Shown one piece after another: positions 63,428 to 64,000 of a DNA stretch of 64,000 nt. Position numbers and translations under genes: made by a program. The notes beneath the pieces were generated by a model that was given only the letters and a program-made list of their open reading frames with translations, made no database searches and had not been told where the DNA came from. This DNA comes from Eutrigla gurnardus (taxonomy: Eukaryota; Chordata; Actinopteri; Perciformes; Triglidae). The stretch spans positions 29,260,648 to 29,324,647 of the forward strand of contig OY741272.1 in assembly GCA_963514095.1 (NCBI GenBank), given 5' to 3'. How positions within the stretch are numbered: the first letter of the stretch is position 1; each line of letters begins with the position of its first letter.

Positions 63428-63835
63428 GGCCCGTTGCACAAAACTAGGATTAAGACATCCAGGATAAGTGACTGAGCTGAGCTCAATCGATCCAAAACAA
63501 GAGCGTCCAGGCTTAATTGGTTGCACGAAGACCAAGCCAGGATGAGCAGACACGGATTCATCAAGCCAGGTGAAACCAATCCTGGATAGGTGGCGCTCAC
63601 GCCTCCCTCAAATAGACCCCGCCGCCGATCACAGATTCACTGATGCACCATGGCCAATAGAGCGGCATACTTTTCTCCGCCGGAGGCAGAAACCCTCATG
63701 GAGGCATACGAGGAGGTCAGGCTGCTCTCACTCAGCTTTCGTACTAAAAAGTATGAAAAGTAAAGCACGATATTTTCGTATGCTTTCCTGCGTATTACAC
63801 AGAGCCGTGGTCATGTTATGCTGGTTATGAGAGCA
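63428..63835 (+). mobile_element. Harbinger-type element fragment with MYB-like frame start
   Basis: The left part GGCCCGTTGCACAAAA resembles ends of fish Harbinger elements. From the ATG at 63651 the frame reads MANRAAYFSPPEAETLMEAY then EEV, like the N-terminus of the Harbinger MYB/SANT-like protein. It soon hits a stop (63763), so this is a broken copy. Confidence 0.6.
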
Positions 63836-63867
63836 TCAGACGTAAATCTAGACCTAAACCTAACCAT

Positions 63868-63950
63868 AACCCTCGGGGGTTTAGCTCAGGAGGTAGAGCA
63901 GGTTTACTGGCAACTGCAAGACTGCCGGTTCGATCCCCGGTTCCTCCTAG
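63868..63950 (+). mobile_element. tRNA-like SINE head
   Basis: A box TTAGCTCAGGAGGTAGAGC, B box GGTTCGATCCCC. It matches the head of the SINE at 10408. It is flanked on both sides by short CCTAACC/AACCCT tracts and no full tRNA cloverleaf forms. Confidence 0.75.
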
Positions 63951-64000
63951 TTAGCATTTACCTAACCCTAACCCTAACCAACGAAAGATCATATACATTC

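Overview
This window is nuclear DNA of a teleost fish. Genes are split into many short exons with GT-AG introns, the encoded proteins are vertebrate families, and the non-coding part holds fish-type repeats: (TG)n tracts next to exons, tRNA-headed SINEs, L1-like and restriction-endonuclease LINE fragments, hAT/Harbinger-like elements and many minisatellites. All gene names come from recognising translated exons. Splice joints were checked by hand for reading phase; no alignment was run.

Layout, left to right. 26-6430 (+): the last 25 coding exons of fanca (DNA crosslink repair). 7094-8081 (-): a three-exon CC chemokine. 8082-12700: intergenic, with AT microsatellites, a decayed L1 interrupted by a tRNA-SINE, and one copy of a ~495-bp repeat family. 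13491-16511 (+): znf276 (ZAD domain plus five C2H2 fingers). 18031-40016 (+): vps9d1, 16 coding exons. Its introns hold a CpG-rich internal promoter with an alternative start, a TTAA-flanked inverted-repeat element, a 1.1-kb minisatellite and a 4.8-kb 15-bp satellite. 40.4-47.1 kb: a LINE 3' fragment, (TG)n, a long fish repeat, a GC-rich minisatellite and a hAT-like MITE. 47332-49681 (-): an atypical SDR/Rossmann protein. 52097-54370 (+): spata2l. 55733-57505 (-): pdf, mitochondrial peptide deformylase. 58908-62984 (+): tinf2 (TIN2, shelterin), head-to-head with pdf. 63.4-64 kb: a Harbinger MYB-like fragment and a SINE.

The fanca-znf276-vps9d1-spata2l set matches the human 16q24.3 cluster. 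Here fanca and znf276 lie on the same strand with a chemokine between them, whereas in mammals they are tail-to-tail.

The observations most worth a second look are: the in-frame alternative promoter of vps9d1; an array of seven CTCF-like motifs between pdf and tinf2, with oppositely oriented copies in tinf2 intron 1; the intronic satellite that stays open in five of six frames; (TG)n tracts that replace the polypyrimidine tract at many 3' splice sites; and a 35-bp duplication that rewrites the C-terminus of the SDR gene.
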